From positions 1 to 40,385 of the forward strand of contig CACZJF010000020.1 in the NCBI GenBank assembly GCA_902781455.1: DNA of 40,385 bases. The letters run 5' to 3'. Source of the DNA: an uncultured Lachnospiraceae bacterium (GTDB lineage: Bacteria; Bacillota; Clostridia; Lachnospirales; Lachnospiraceae). Of this stretch, positions 16,356 to 24,982 are shown one piece after another. The stretch's first letter is position 1, and each line of letters begins with the position of its first letter. The notes beneath the pieces were generated by a model. That model was not told the DNA's origin. It searched no databases and saw only the letters and a program-made list of their open reading frames with translations. The translations under genes were made by a program, and so were the position numbers.

Positions 16356-18050
16356 TCATACAACGTGAGAGTGCTTGACACGCATGATCAGCTCCTCATT
16401 GCTTCTCGTCCGGGCGAACATATCCAGAATTCTCTCGACGGCATCCTCGCCCTTCATGCCATTCATTGCCCTGCGCATGACATACGCAGCCTCCCCTTCA
16501 TCGCTTGTCAGTAGAAGGTCCTCTCTTCTCGTTCCGGACTTCTGGATATCGATGGCGGGGAACACACGGCGCTCGGAAAGCTTGCGGTCAAGAATCAGTT
16601 CCATGTTGCCGGTTCCCTTGAATTCCTCATACACGACGTCGTCCATCTTGGATCCGGTATCCACAAGCGCGGTTGCCAGAATGGTCAGGCTTCCGCCCTC
16701 ACGCATGTTTCTGGCAGCGCCGAAAAACCGCTTGGGCGGATGAAGCGCGGCCGGATCAAGGCCGCCGGACAGGGTTCTGCCGGACGGAGGGACAATCAGG
16801 TTATACGCTCTGGCAAGGCGGGTGATGGAATCAAGCAGAATCACAACATCTCTCCGATGTTCTACCAGACGGCGCGCCCTTTCAATTCCCATCTCAGCGA
16901 CTCTTCTGTGATGCTCCGGCGTCTCGTCAAAGGTCGAATCGAGAACTTCCACATTCTCTCCGACAATCGCCTCCCGGATATCTGTCACTTCCTCAGGGCG
17001 CTCATCGATCAGCATGATGATGATATGCATCTCTGGATTGTTCCTGAGGATCGATCTCGCAATGTCTTTCAGCAGGGTCGTTTTTCCTGCCTTCGGCGGT
17101 GAGACGATCAGTCCTCTCTGCCCCTTGCCGATCGGCGCAAGAAGATCAACGATCCGCATGGCGACTTCCCGGCCGGTACGCTCCATCTTCAGCCGCTCAT
17201 TCGGGAAGACCGGCGTCATATCGTCAAAGTCATACCGCCTGGCAGCCTCCGACGGCGTATATCCGTTGATCAGCTTCACGAACAAAAGCGCGGAGAACTT
17301 TTCCTGCTGTGCGTGTACACGCGTATTGCCACACACAATGTCTCCCGTCTTCAGACCGAACTTCCGGATCTGAGACGGAGACACATACACATCGTCCTCT
17401 CCGGGAAGGTAATTGTTCGACCGGATAAACCCGTATCCGTCGGACATGACCTCCAGGACACCGCTGACCTCATTCCCGGAATCCAGCTGCTTCAGCTCCA
17501 TCGGCGGACGATCCTGCTCCATACGGTCCTGCAGGGTTTCCGTATGCTCACTCTTCGGCTGCGGATTGGACTGGTGCATCTCCCCCCGGGTCGCAGGCTG
17601 TGACGAGCGCGCGGCTCTTGGCTGCTGGTCCGAGGCACCCCTTGCCTGGGTTCCCTGTCCTGCCGCGCTCTGCTGCCTTCGCACGATCACACGGGCGTGT
17701 CCGTCCTGCCGGGGCGGCATCTGGCGCCTTGCCTGTCTGTTTCTGCCCTGCGCGTCCTGGCTGCCTTCCTGCGCTTTGCGCTCCGGATTTCTGGAAGGTT
17801 CTCTGTCCTCTGTTCCGGCGTTTCCTGCTCCGGCGTTTCCTGCTCCGGCATTTCCTGCTCTTCGCTCCGCGTTCCTTGCCGGTTTCCGTTCCTCCGCAGG
17901 CCGGGCCGGTTTCTTCTGGTCTTCTCCCGCCTGCATGACAGCGTCAATCAATTCTTTCTTGCGCAGCGAAGAAACCCCCTTGATTCCGAGCTTTTTTGCC
18001 TGTTCCCTGAGCTCGGCAACAGCAAGCTTTTCATATTCTTCTCTTGTCAT
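16356..18050 (-). CDS. rho: Transcription termination factor Rho
   Basis: 564 residues from the ATG at 18050 (AAGGA 8 bases upstream). This hexameric RNA helicase terminates transcription. The N-terminal helical Rho_N domain (MTREEYEKLAV to VMQ) is followed by a ~130-residue Arg/Gln/Asn-rich insert absent from E. coli Rho but common in Clostridia and Actinobacteria. Then come the cold-shock RNA-binding domain (GVLEVMSDGYGFIRS) and the ATPase core: Walker A SPPKAGKTTLLK, Walker B DVVILLDSITRLARAYN, and GGLDPAALHPPKRFFGAARN. The Q- and R-loop regions are intact, so it should be active. The presence of Rho fits the several stem-loops here that lack U-runs. Confidence 0.96.
   Translation of the reverse strand: MTREEYEKLAVAELREQAKKLGIKGVSSLRKKELIDAVMQAGEDQKKPARPAEERKPARNAERRAGNAGAGNAGAGNAGTEDREPSRNPERKAQEGSQDAQGRNRQARRQMPPRQDGHARVIVRRQQSAAGQGTQARGASDQQPRAARSSQPATRGEMHQSNPQPKSEHTETLQDRMEQDRPPMELKQLDSGNEVSGVLEVMSDGYGFIRSNNYLPGEDDVYVSPSQIRKFGLKTGDIVCGNTRVHAQQEKFSALLFVKLINGYTPSEAARRYDFDDMTPVFPNERLKMERTGREVAMRIVDLLAPIGKGQRGLIVSPPKAGKTTLLKDIARSILRNNPEMHIIIMLIDERPEEVTDIREAIVGENVEVLDSTFDETPEHHRRVAEMGIERARRLVEHRRDVVILLDSITRLARAYNLIVPPSGRTLSGGLDPAALHPPKRFFGAARNMREGGSLTILATALVDTGSKMDDVVYEEFKGTGNMELILDRKLSERRVFPAIDIQKSGTRREDLLLTSDEGEAAYVMRRAMNGMKGEDAVERILDMFARTRSNEELIMRVKHSHVV
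17814..17858 (-). repeat. Three 15-bp repeats (AGNAG) in the Rho insert
   Basis: Three consecutive AGNAG pentapeptides are coded by nearly identical 15-bp units inside the low-complexity basic insert of Rho, a sign of recent slippage expansion. Confidence 0.8.
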
Positions 18051-18083
18051 AAACAACATCCTTATTACTCGAAAATGGTTACC

Positions 18084-18098
18084 GTGCAGATCCTGCAC
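18084..18098 (-). other. Small hairpin in the rho leader
   Basis: GTGCAG-GAT-CTGCAC on the minus strand gives a 6-bp stem with a three-base loop, 34 bases before the rho start. Rho genes are commonly autoregulated through their leaders, but nothing here proves a role. Confidence 0.35.
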
Positions 18099-18176
18099 AT
18101 AAGACCCTGGCACATCAGGCCGGGCAGCTGTGAAAAACATAGATATCTGAAGATCCAGCTATCGCTCTTTTGCAGT

Positions 18177-18206
18177 AGTATATCACATGTATTGCAAAAA
18201 CGTCAA
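18177..18206 (-). promoter_or_regulatory. rho: Promoter for rho
   Basis: TTGACG (18206-18201), an 18-base spacer and TATACT (18182-18177), again in the form TGTGATATACT. It predicts a leader of ~120 bases. Confidence 0.7.
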
Positions 18207-18208
18207 AA

Positions 18209-18229
18209 CTATAGTAATTCTATAGTAAT
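18209..18229. repeat. Two direct repeats one helical turn apart in the rho/CNNM divergent region
   Basis: CTATAGTAAT at 18209-18218 and 18220-18229, offset by 11 bp so both lie on the same face of the helix, directly upstream of the rho -35 and ~45 bases before the TTG start of the divergent gene. This fits a regulator site or paired -10-like elements for the plus-strand gene. Confidence 0.4.
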
Positions 18230-18273
18230 GCTTTCACGGTAGTGTTTACAGCAGCAGAAGGGAGTGAACATTC

Positions 18274-19554
18274 TTGTCAACTGAGATTACGATACAGGTC
18301 GTGGGACTGATCATACTGCTGGGACTATCAGCATTCTTTTCTTCCGCGGAGACAGCGCTGACTACGGTAAACCGGATCCGGATCCGTAATCTGGCGGAAA
18401 GCGGAGACCGGCGCGCGAAGACAGCCATGAAAATCCTGGACGCCCAGAACAAGATGCTCAGCTGTATTCTGATCGGCAACAATCTGGTCAACATCTCCGC
18501 CACGTCCCTCGCGACAACGCTGACGATCTCTTTGTTCGGCTCTTCGATGGTCGGTTTCATGACCGGACTTCTCACCCTGTTCGTGCTGATCTTCGGAGAG
18601 ATCACGCCGAAAAACGCAGCGACTGTATCCTCTGAGAAACTGACCCTGCGCTACGCCAGAATCATACGCCTGCTCATGATTCTCTTCACGCCTCTGATCT
18701 GGCTGGTGAATCTGCTCGCACTCTCCGTCATGACACTGCTCCGGATCCCGAAAGAAAGCAGTGATTCTGCCATCACGGAAGACGAGATCCGTACCATGGT
18801 CGACGTGAGCCACGAAAGCGGAGAGACGACCCGTGAAGAACGCGAGATGATCAATAATGTCTATGACTTCGGAAGCCGGTGCGCAAGAGATGTCTGTGTG
18901 CCCCGCGCGGATATCGTGTCTGTCAGTACGGACGACGATTACGACACTGTCGCCGCCCTCTACCGCAGCGAGCATTTTACCCGCCTTCCTGTCTATGAGA
19001 AGGAACGGGATCATATCGTCGGCATCCTGAATATCAAGGACTTCTGCTTTATCGATGACAGAGAGAACTTTACGCCGAAGGACCTGATGTATGAGCCTTA
19101 CTACACCTATGAAACGAAGAAAGTATCCGAGCTGATGATCGAGATGCGGGACCGCTCCATGGCTGTCACGATCGTGCTGGACGAGTATGGCTCTGCAGTG
19201 GGAATGATCACCTTTGAGGATCTGATTGAAGAAGTGGTCGGAGAAATCCGGGATGAGTATGACGCGGATGAGAAAGACCTGATCCACCGCATCTCTGACC
19301 GCCAGTATCTGGTGGCGGGAAGTGTCAAGCTGGATGATCTGAATGACGCCACTTCCCTGGATCTTCATTCAGACGACTACGATTCCATCGGCGGCTATCT
19401 CATCGAACAGCTCGGGCACCTGGCCGTGCGCGGAGACCGTGTTACGACACAGGATTCCCTGATGCTGATCGCAGATAAGGTCAGCGGAAACCGGATTCTG
19501 AAAGTGCGCATCGTCCTCCCGGAAAAGGAACCGGATCAGGTCACGGATCACTGA
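18274..19554 (+). CDS. CNNM/CorC-type (hemolysin family) membrane protein with CBS pair
   Basis: 426 residues from a TTG start; GGGAG is 9 bases upstream. Order: DUF21 membrane domain with three to four helices and the GEITPKNAA signature (about residues 1-150), two CBS domains (about 200-320; VCVPRADIVSV, LPVYEKERDHIVGILNIKD, EYGSAVGMITFEDLIEEVVGEI), and a C-terminal CorC_HlyC domain. Family members export or sense Mg2+ or similar cations, with CBS domains binding nucleotides; hemolysis is a historical name. It converges on the sigma-like gene and overlaps its end by 14 bases. Confidence 0.92.
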   Translation: MSTEITIQVVGLIILLGLSAFFSSAETALTTVNRIRIRNLAESGDRRAKTAMKILDAQNKMLSCILIGNNLVNISATSLATTLTISLFGSSMVGFMTGLLTLFVLIFGEITPKNAATVSSEKLTLRYARIIRLLMILFTPLIWLVNLLALSVMTLLRIPKESSDSAITEDEIRTMVDVSHESGETTREEREMINNVYDFGSRCARDVCVPRADIVSVSTDDDYDTVAALYRSEHFTRLPVYEKERDHIVGILNIKDFCFIDDRENFTPKDLMYEPYYTYETKKVSELMIEMRDRSMAVTIVLDEYGSAVGMITFEDLIEEVVGEIRDEYDADEKDLIHRISDRQYLVAGSVKLDDLNDATSLDLHSDDYDSIGGYLIEQLGHLAVRGDRVTTQDSLMLIADKVSGNRILKVRIVLPEKEPDQVTDH

Positions 19555-20113
19555 CCATCAGATCCTCTCCTCCGATTCTCAGAAGATCCCTGATGTCCTC
19601 AACGGGAATCTCCAGAAAAGCGGACAATTCATCAATGGATGGCTTGCGGCCGAGCTGGTCGGTCAGTTCCCTGATCAGATCGGCAAGCTGGTTCATGCGG
19701 TTCACCAGCCGCCTGTCAGATGAAAGCATCTCTTCCAGTTCTCTGACACTTTCCTCCAGATAAGAAGTGACACTGTTGAGCAGCCGCACGCGGTAAGCAG
19801 ACAGTGTCTTCTCTCTCTCCAGTGCCTGAACGCCAATCACCAGCCCGGTGTTTGCTTCCTGCACAAGATCTTCCGCATCCACTTTCGGGTGCGTTCTCTC
19901 ATATTCCGATGCAAGATCGCACACCGTCTGAAGATATCGCTCAATCAGTGTATCGGCGGCCTGCCTGTCTCCCTGCGCAGCCTTCTCGAAAAGCAGATAT
20001 TCCATCTCCTCCGGAAGCGGCGTAAACCGGTCAAGTTCCTCCAGATACATCTCCAGCGATCTTCTTCCGCCAGTGTTCACGTCATCCATCTTTCTGTCTC
20101 CCGGACGATTCAT
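19541..20113 (-). CDS. Sigma-70-like protein with regions 2 and 3 but no region 4
   Basis: 190 residues. The stretch RSLEMYLEELDRFTPLPEEME resembles sigma region 1.2. A region-2-like part follows (GDRQAADTLIERYLQTVCDLASEY, then VDAEDLVQEANTGLVIGVQALE, close to the core-binding DLIQEGNxGL). Region 2.3-2.4, normally FSTYAxWWIR, is degraded to LSAYRVRLLNSVTSYL without the Trp pair. A region-3-like part is clear (DLIRELTDQLGRKPSIDELSAFLEI), but the chain ends where region 4 should begin. It could bind RNA polymerase core without reading a -35, or be a decoy. Its ATG directly follows the TAA of the PucR-type gene (TAAATG), so it is translationally coupled to that regulator. A later ATG at 20089 has GGGAG 8 bases before it. 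Confidence 0.75.
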   Translation of the reverse strand: MNRPGDRKMDDVNTGGRRSLEMYLEELDRFTPLPEEMEYLLFEKAAQGDRQAADTLIERYLQTVCDLASEYERTHPKVDAEDLVQEANTGLVIGVQALEREKTLSAYRVRLLNSVTSYLEESVRELEEMLSSDRRLVNRMNQLADLIRELTDQLGRKPSIDELSAFLEIPVEDIRDLLRIGGEDLMVSDP

Positions 20114-21202
20114 TTAGTAATCCTGCAGTTCCATATAGGACATGTACTTGACAACCATCAGCGCGATCTTCAGCGTAATCGCGTCCTCAAACACGCGAAG
20201 GTCAAGCCCTGTCTGCTTCTGCAGCTTGTCAAGCCGGTACACCAGCGTATTGCGGTGAATGTACAGCTGGCGGCTTGTCTCCGAAACATTCAGACTGTTC
20301 TCGAAGAACTTGTTGATGGTGGAAAGGGTCTCTTCGTCAAAGTCATCCGGACTCTTTCCTTCAAAGACCTCTCTGATAAACATCTTGCACAGCGGGACGG
20401 GAAGCTGGTAGATCAGACGTCCGATTCCCAGGGAACTGTACGCGATGATCTGACGGTCGGCGAAAAAGATCTTCCCGACATTCAATGCCATGCGTGCTTC
20501 CTTATAGGAGCGGGAAACCTCTTTCAGTTCTCCCACCACAGCGCCATAGGAAACGATCGCCTCTCCTCTCCGGTCAGCCGGCAGCGCATTCAGAATCGAC
20601 TGTGCCATCGCTTCTGTCTCCTGGCTTCCCTCCCCGGAGATCAGCTCCCGGATCACGATCACGCTCTTCTCGTCAACGGCCGTCACAAAATCACCCGGCC
20701 GTGCGTCAATTCCATCCTTGACCAGTTCAAGGGAGCTGTTCTCCCTCTCGTTCTCCAGTTCCACGATAAACACGACACGGCGTGCCTCAGACTCAATGTG
20801 AAGCTTTTTCGCGCGGTTATAGATGTCGACAAGCAGAAGATTATCCAGAAGCAGGTTCTTGATAAAGCTGTCTTTGTCAAAGCGCTCCTTGTAAGCGACA
20901 ATGAGTGTCTCCAGCTGGAACGCGGCCAGCTTCGCGACCATGTATACATCGTCTGTGTTTCCGTTCGCGATCAGGATATACTCAAGCTGTGCCTCATCCA
21001 TCACGCGGAAAAACTGATAGCCTGATATGACCTGGCTCTCGGCAGGAGAATTCATAAAGCTGATCACCAGATCACGGAAATCCTCCACGTGCGTAAAGGT
21101 TGACGCCACCTCTGTTCCATCCGTATCCACGACACACATGTCAACTCTGCTGACCTGCTTTAACCCTTCAAGTGTAGACTGAAGCACCTGGTTTGAGATC
21201 AT
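20114..21202 (-). CDS. PucR/CdaR family transcriptional regulator
   Basis: 362 residues. The C-terminal PucR-type helix-turn-helix (HTH_30) is clear: SRQLYIHRNTLVYRLDKLQKQTGLDLRVFEDAITLKIALMV. A middle GGDEF-like/CdaR domain and an N-terminal small-molecule sensing segment (VDMCVVDTDGTEVAS) precede it. Relatives respond to sugar diacids or purine catabolites, but the ligand here is not evident and no glucarate or purine genes are nearby. GGGAGG lies close to the ATG. It sits between glnN and the sigma-like gene. Confidence 0.85.
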   Translation of the reverse strand: MISNQVLQSTLEGLKQVSRVDMCVVDTDGTEVASTFTHVEDFRDLVISFMNSPAESQVISGYQFFRVMDEAQLEYILIANGNTDDVYMVAKLAAFQLETLIVAYKERFDKDSFIKNLLLDNLLLVDIYNRAKKLHIESEARRVVFIVELENERENSSLELVKDGIDARPGDFVTAVDEKSVIVIRELISGEGSQETEAMAQSILNALPADRRGEAIVSYGAVVGELKEVSRSYKEARMALNVGKIFFADRQIIAYSSLGIGRLIYQLPVPLCKMFIREVFEGKSPDDFDEETLSTINKFFENSLNVSETSRQLYIHRNTLVYRLDKLQKQTGLDLRVFEDAITLKIALMVVKYMSYMELQDY

Positions 21203-21314
21203 AAGCGCCCCTCCCGCTGTTGTTTAATCAGCTTCCTGCATGAATCATCGGGGGATCAAGCCCTAATACATGTAGAAAATTACCATATCGCATTTTCAGT
21301 GTAACCTTTTTCCC

Positions 21315-21345
21315 AAAAAAAAGCAACTAAATTTGTTGAAATTGC
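21315..21345 (-). terminator. Terminator of glnN
   Basis: Minus-strand GCAATT/AGTTGC (with a G-U pair) around an 11-base loop, followed at once by eight T (21322-21315). It starts 25 bases after the glnN stop. The stem is weak but the U-run is long. Confidence 0.6.
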
Positions 21346-21369
21346 ACTATGGCTCTGCGGGAAGCGGCA

Positions 21370-23481
21370 TCATAACTCGAACAGCAGATCTCCGTATGAC
21401 GGCATCGGCCACATCTCTTTGTCTACAATCATCTCCAGGCGGTCTACCGGTCTGCGCAGTGTCTCCATCGCCGGGCAGATCTCCCGGTGGCAGAACACAG
21501 CCTTCTTGCGTCCTTCCGGCATCTTCTCCTCGCTCCGGATGAGGCGGATCAGCTCCTGCAGCGCTTCGCTCGTCTGTGTCAGCAGCGTACCGGATTCATC
21601 GAGCAATTGTCTGTGCACCTTCGTGTCAGCGCCTATGCTTTCCAGATCCCGGATGGTCCCCGCCAGGGATCCTGTCCAGTGCACAATCGCGGGAATGATG
21701 GACTTGGAAGCCATATCCACCATCGTCATCGCCTCAATGTGAATGATATTCGCGTAATTCTCATACTTGATCTCAACACGGCTTTCCAGTTCGGACCGTG
21801 AGAAAACACCGAATTTTTCAAACATCGAGACAGAACGGTCTGTCACCAGAGCCGGGATCGCGTCCACCATGGACGGCAGATTCGGGAGTCCTCTTTGCTC
21901 AGCCTCCTTCACCCAGTCCTCAGAGTATCCGTTTCCGTTGAAGATAATTCTCTGGTGCTGTGTCAGGTATCTGCGGATCAGCTCCTGCAGTGCCCTGTCA
22001 AAATCTTCCGCCTTCTCCAGCTCGTCGCAGGCATCCGAGAAAGCTTCCGCGACAATCGTGTCGAGCACGATATTCGGCGCCGCGATGGAATCTTTCGAAC
22101 CGACCATGCGGAATTCAAATTTATTGCCTGTAAACGCGAAAGGACTCGTACGGTTTCTGTCTGTCGCGTCCTTTGAAAAATCCGGAAGCGTGCTGGCACC
22201 GGTAACCAGCTTTCCGCCACGGATCGATCTGGTCGCTGCTCCGGTCCGGATCAGCTGCATGACCAGATCCTCCAGCTGGTCTCCAAGGAACACGGAGATC
22301 ACGGCAGGAGGTGCTTCATTGGCACCAAGACGGTGGTCATTGCCCGGGTCAGCCGCGGATTCCCGCAGCAGGTCCGCATGCTCGTCCACAGCCTTCAGGA
22401 TGCAGGAAAGTACCAGCAGGAACTGGTCATTCTCATGCGGTGTCTTTCCCGGATCAAGCAGATTGATACCGTCATCTGTCTGCAGCGACCAGTTGTTATG
22501 CTTGCCGGATCCATTGACGCCGGCAAATGGTTTTTCATGAAGCAGGCAGCGCATGTTATGCCAGGAAGCCACCCGCTTGAGGGTCTGCATCACCAGATGG
22601 TTATTGTCCACTGCCAGCGAAGCATTCTCATAGATCACCGCCAGCTCATGCTGGGCGGGAGCCACCTCATTGTGCTGTGTTTTCGCCGGAACCCCCAGCC
22701 GCCACAGCTGCCGGTTGACGTCCTTCATGAAAGAGGCAACCCGCGTTCTGAGCGATCCATAATAGTGATCATCCAGTTCCTGCCCTTTCGGAGGCATCGC
22801 CCCGAACAGTGTCCTGCCGGTATAAACCAGATCTCTGCGCTTATGGAAGGTTGTTTTATCCACAAGGAAATATTCCTGCTCAGGCCCGACATAAGGCCTG
22901 ACCTTCTTCGACGTCGTATTGCCGAACAGGCGGAGCAGGCGCAGAGACTGTCTGTTGATCGCATCCATGGAACGAAGCAGCGGGGTCTTGAAATCAAGTG
23001 CCTCCCCATTGTAGGAGCAGAAAGCGGTCGGGATGCACAAAGTGGCACCGGCAGCGTCCCTGCGTACAAAGGCAGGCGAAGTCATGTCCCATGCCGTGTA
23101 GCCTCTCGCCTCAAAGGTTGCCCGAAGCCCGCCGGAAGGAAACGAAGACGCGTCCGACTCCCCCTTGATCAGGTTCCTGCCGGACAGCTCCATCAGAACT
23201 CTCCCGTCCTCTCCCGTCGAAGCCAGGAAGCTGTCATGCTTCTCTGCCGTGGTTCCGGTCAGCGGCTGGAACCAATGCGTGTAATGGGTCGCTCCCTTCT
23301 CGATCGCCCACTGCTTCATCGCCTCCGCGATCTCATCAGCGACGAGCGGATTCAGTTCTCCTCCCTCATCCATCGCCTTGTGAAGCTCACGGTAAACATT
23401 TTTCGGAAGACGGTCTCTCATGACACTGTCCGAAAAAACATCCTCGCCGTAGATATCCGCAACGTTGAAACACTCTTCCAC
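21370..23481 (-). CDS. glnN: Type III glutamine synthetase
   Basis: 703 residues, typical for GSIII, which is about 250 longer than GSI. It makes glutamine from glutamate, ammonia and ATP in the cytosol. Recognisable catalytic motifs are VGPEQEYFLVD, EVAPAQHELAV, NGSGKHNNWS and RLGANEAPPAVISVFLGD, with the GSIII-specific N-terminal RDRLPKNVYRELHK and a C-terminal helical bundle. Translation starts at GTG (23481), with AAAGGAG 10 bases upstream. The gene follows the sugar locus but is separated from it by a strong terminator. No nitrogen regulator site is recognisable in the GC-rich leader. Confidence 0.95.
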   Translation of the reverse strand: MEECFNVADIYGEDVFSDSVMRDRLPKNVYRELHKAMDEGGELNPLVADEIAEAMKQWAIEKGATHYTHWFQPLTGTTAEKHDSFLASTGEDGRVLMELSGRNLIKGESDASSFPSGGLRATFEARGYTAWDMTSPAFVRRDAAGATLCIPTAFCSYNGEALDFKTPLLRSMDAINRQSLRLLRLFGNTTSKKVRPYVGPEQEYFLVDKTTFHKRRDLVYTGRTLFGAMPPKGQELDDHYYGSLRTRVASFMKDVNRQLWRLGVPAKTQHNEVAPAQHELAVIYENASLAVDNNHLVMQTLKRVASWHNMRCLLHEKPFAGVNGSGKHNNWSLQTDDGINLLDPGKTPHENDQFLLVLSCILKAVDEHADLLRESAADPGNDHRLGANEAPPAVISVFLGDQLEDLVMQLIRTGAATRSIRGGKLVTGASTLPDFSKDATDRNRTSPFAFTGNKFEFRMVGSKDSIAAPNIVLDTIVAEAFSDACDELEKAEDFDRALQELIRRYLTQHQRIIFNGNGYSEDWVKEAEQRGLPNLPSMVDAIPALVTDRSVSMFEKFGVFSRSELESRVEIKYENYANIIHIEAMTMVDMASKSIIPAIVHWTGSLAGTIRDLESIGADTKVHRQLLDESGTLLTQTSEALQELIRLIRSEEKMPEGRKKAVFCHREICPAMETLRRPVDRLEMIVDKEMWPMPSYGDLLFEL

Positions 23482-23595
23482 TGATCCGGTTCTCCTTTCC
23501 CATCTGGCAGCACAGCCGCTTCGTTCCAGTCTGCCACCGTCAGCCTCACATGCAGGTTCCTGCAGGCATGACCGGCTCGTTCGGCCTTATCGCTC

Positions 23596-23633
23596 AAAAA
23601 AGGGCTTCCCGATGTCTGAACACCGGAATGCCC
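23596..23633 (-). terminator. Strong intrinsic terminator ending the sugar locus
   Basis: A 14-bp minus-strand stem (GGGCATTCCGGTGT with ACATCGGGAAGCCC, one mismatch and two G-U pairs), loop TCAG, followed by six T. It lies 53 bases past the stop of the binding-protein gene and isolates glnN. Confidence 0.88.
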
Positions 23634-23686
23634 TTACCATCTGCTTCGGATACTGTACATCATGTCCGCAGGCGATGCAAGCGTCG

Positions 23687-24907
23687 TTACTGAAGCAATG
23701 CCGTATAAGAAGCTGCGTTGTCCGTCTTGACCATGTTGACCGCGTATGCGTCATACTGGTCCGGGTTGTCCAGACGGTTGGTGATGTTGGACTCTGTCTG
23801 TCCGTCGCCGCCGATGTACGCGACATTCAGGTTCAGCAGATCATCATACTTCTCAAGCAGCGGCTGGTAGGTGGAGCTCAGGAAGTTATCGGACGCGTTG
23901 TAGATGTCAAGCCAGATGTTCTTTACCGGAGCAGCTTCTTCACTCAGCTGGTTCGCAACCGGCGCATAGACAACCGTGGAATCAAGGAAGTCTTCATAGT
24001 TGTCGGAAGTAACCGCAAGGTTCAGCGCGTAGTAGGAACGTGACGCCTCATCATAATAATAATCTGTATCAGAGAGGACATTGCCCGCCTCATCGGCGAT
24101 GCCGATTCCGGTATCCGGGTCAACGCCGTCAATCGCATTTCTCAAAACCCTGAGGGTCAGGTAAGCCTGCACGTCAGCACGCTGGGAGATGGTGCCGGCA
24201 TATCCTTCTGCGATCGCTGCAACAGCGTCGCTGTTCGCGTCATAGCCGAAGGTCGGAACCTCCTCCGCCTGAGACCATGCATGGAACATCGCCATCCCCA
24301 TGCCGTCGTTGTTGGATATGACCACATCGATCTGGTCGCCGAAGGAAGCGGCCCAGGTACCGATGATGCTGCCGGCTGTCGCTGCGTCCCAGGTGGCACC
24401 GGAAGCGTTCTTCATCTCGTGGGAGGCAAGCTCTCTGACCGTCAGTCCGCCGATCTCGCCGTCCTGCACAACAGAAGCGCTTCCGTCAACGTTCGTCTCA
24501 GCCGGTGACGGATCGATCTCACCGCCTGCCTCAACGCCGGTTCCGAGCGCCTTGCGGACGCCCAGGTTGCGGGCGATGGAGTCATTATGTCCGATATCAC
24601 CGATCGCCAGGACATAACCGATGATGCCGTCGCCATTGCGGTCGATGGTGTCAATGTTCTCATTGATGTAATCCGCGATCATCTGACCCTGCAGTTCCGC
24701 ACCCTGACTGGCATCGAATCCGACATAATATGTCTTGTCGTTCCAGGTAAGCGCAGCCATGTCAAGTTCTCCGGTGGAGCTGTTGGAGGGCTGACGGTTC
24801 CACCAGACCAGCGGCTTGTCTGCGTTGCCGCCCGCGAAAGCAGCCATGCCAAAAACCAGGCTCGTGGCAGCAGCAATGCTGAGTACGAAAAGTGTCCTGT
24901 TGTTCAT
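23687..24907 (-). CDS. Galactose/glucose-type (MglB-like) binding protein, apparently circularly permuted
   Basis: 406 residues with a non-lipoprotein signal peptide ending AAFA. Residues 31-310 align with MglB from its middle onward: KPLVWWNRQPS (MglB VPVVFFNKEPS), DKTYYVGFD, the Ca2+ loop DRNGDG (89-94), GDIGHNDSIAR, TWDAATA, VISNNDGMGM, VPTFGYDAN. Residues 326-406 then match the MglB N-terminus: IWLDIYNASDNFLS (MglB IGVTIYKYDDNFMS) through DAYAVNMVKTDNAA (MglB ALAINLVDPAAA). Sugar contacts are kept: Asp340, Phe342, Asn37, His107, Asp109, Arg113, Trp173, Asn200 and Asp223 correspond to E. coli 14, 16, 91, 152, 154, 158, 183, 211 and 236; only Asn256 is replaced (Gln242). AAAGGAGG precedes the ATG at good spacing, so strong translation is likely. 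It is last in the operon. Confidence 0.88.
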   Translation of the reverse strand: MNNRTLFVLSIAAATSLVFGMAAFAGGNADKPLVWWNRQPSNSSTGELDMAALTWNDKTYYVGFDASQGAELQGQMIADYINENIDTIDRNGDGIIGYVLAIGDIGHNDSIARNLGVRKALGTGVEAGGEIDPSPAETNVDGSASVVQDGEIGGLTVRELASHEMKNASGATWDAATAGSIIGTWAASFGDQIDVVISNNDGMGMAMFHAWSQAEEVPTFGYDANSDAVAAIAEGYAGTISQRADVQAYLTLRVLRNAIDGVDPDTGIGIADEAGNVLSDTDYYYDEASRSYYALNLAVTSDNYEDFLDSTVVYAPVANQLSEEAAPVKNIWLDIYNASDNFLSSTYQPLLEKYDDLLNLNVAYIGGDGQTESNITNRLDNPDQYDAYAVNMVKTDNAASYTALLQ

Positions 24908-24951
24908 GCTTCAACCTCCTTTTTCCGGGCGGCTGCCCGTCAGATACCTTC

Positions 24952-24982
24952 AGTATAATTAAAGCCTGTCCGTGACTGTCAG
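24952..24982 (-). promoter_or_regulatory. Possible internal promoter before the MglB-like gene
   Basis: TATACT (24957-24952) is preceded by CTGACA at a long 19-base spacing. It overlaps the xylF-like stop codon. A CGGGC/GCCCG mini-hairpin lies between it and the ribosome binding site. Weak evidence. Confidence 0.35.

Noticed and set aside
18051-18176. Riboswitch in the rho leader
   Set aside because: Only a 6-bp hairpin is visible; no recognisable aptamer core or terminator.
23687-24907. Simple truncation of an ordinary MglB
   Set aside because: The missing N-terminal segment is present at the C-terminus, in frame and with conserved sugar contacts, so permutation fits better than loss.
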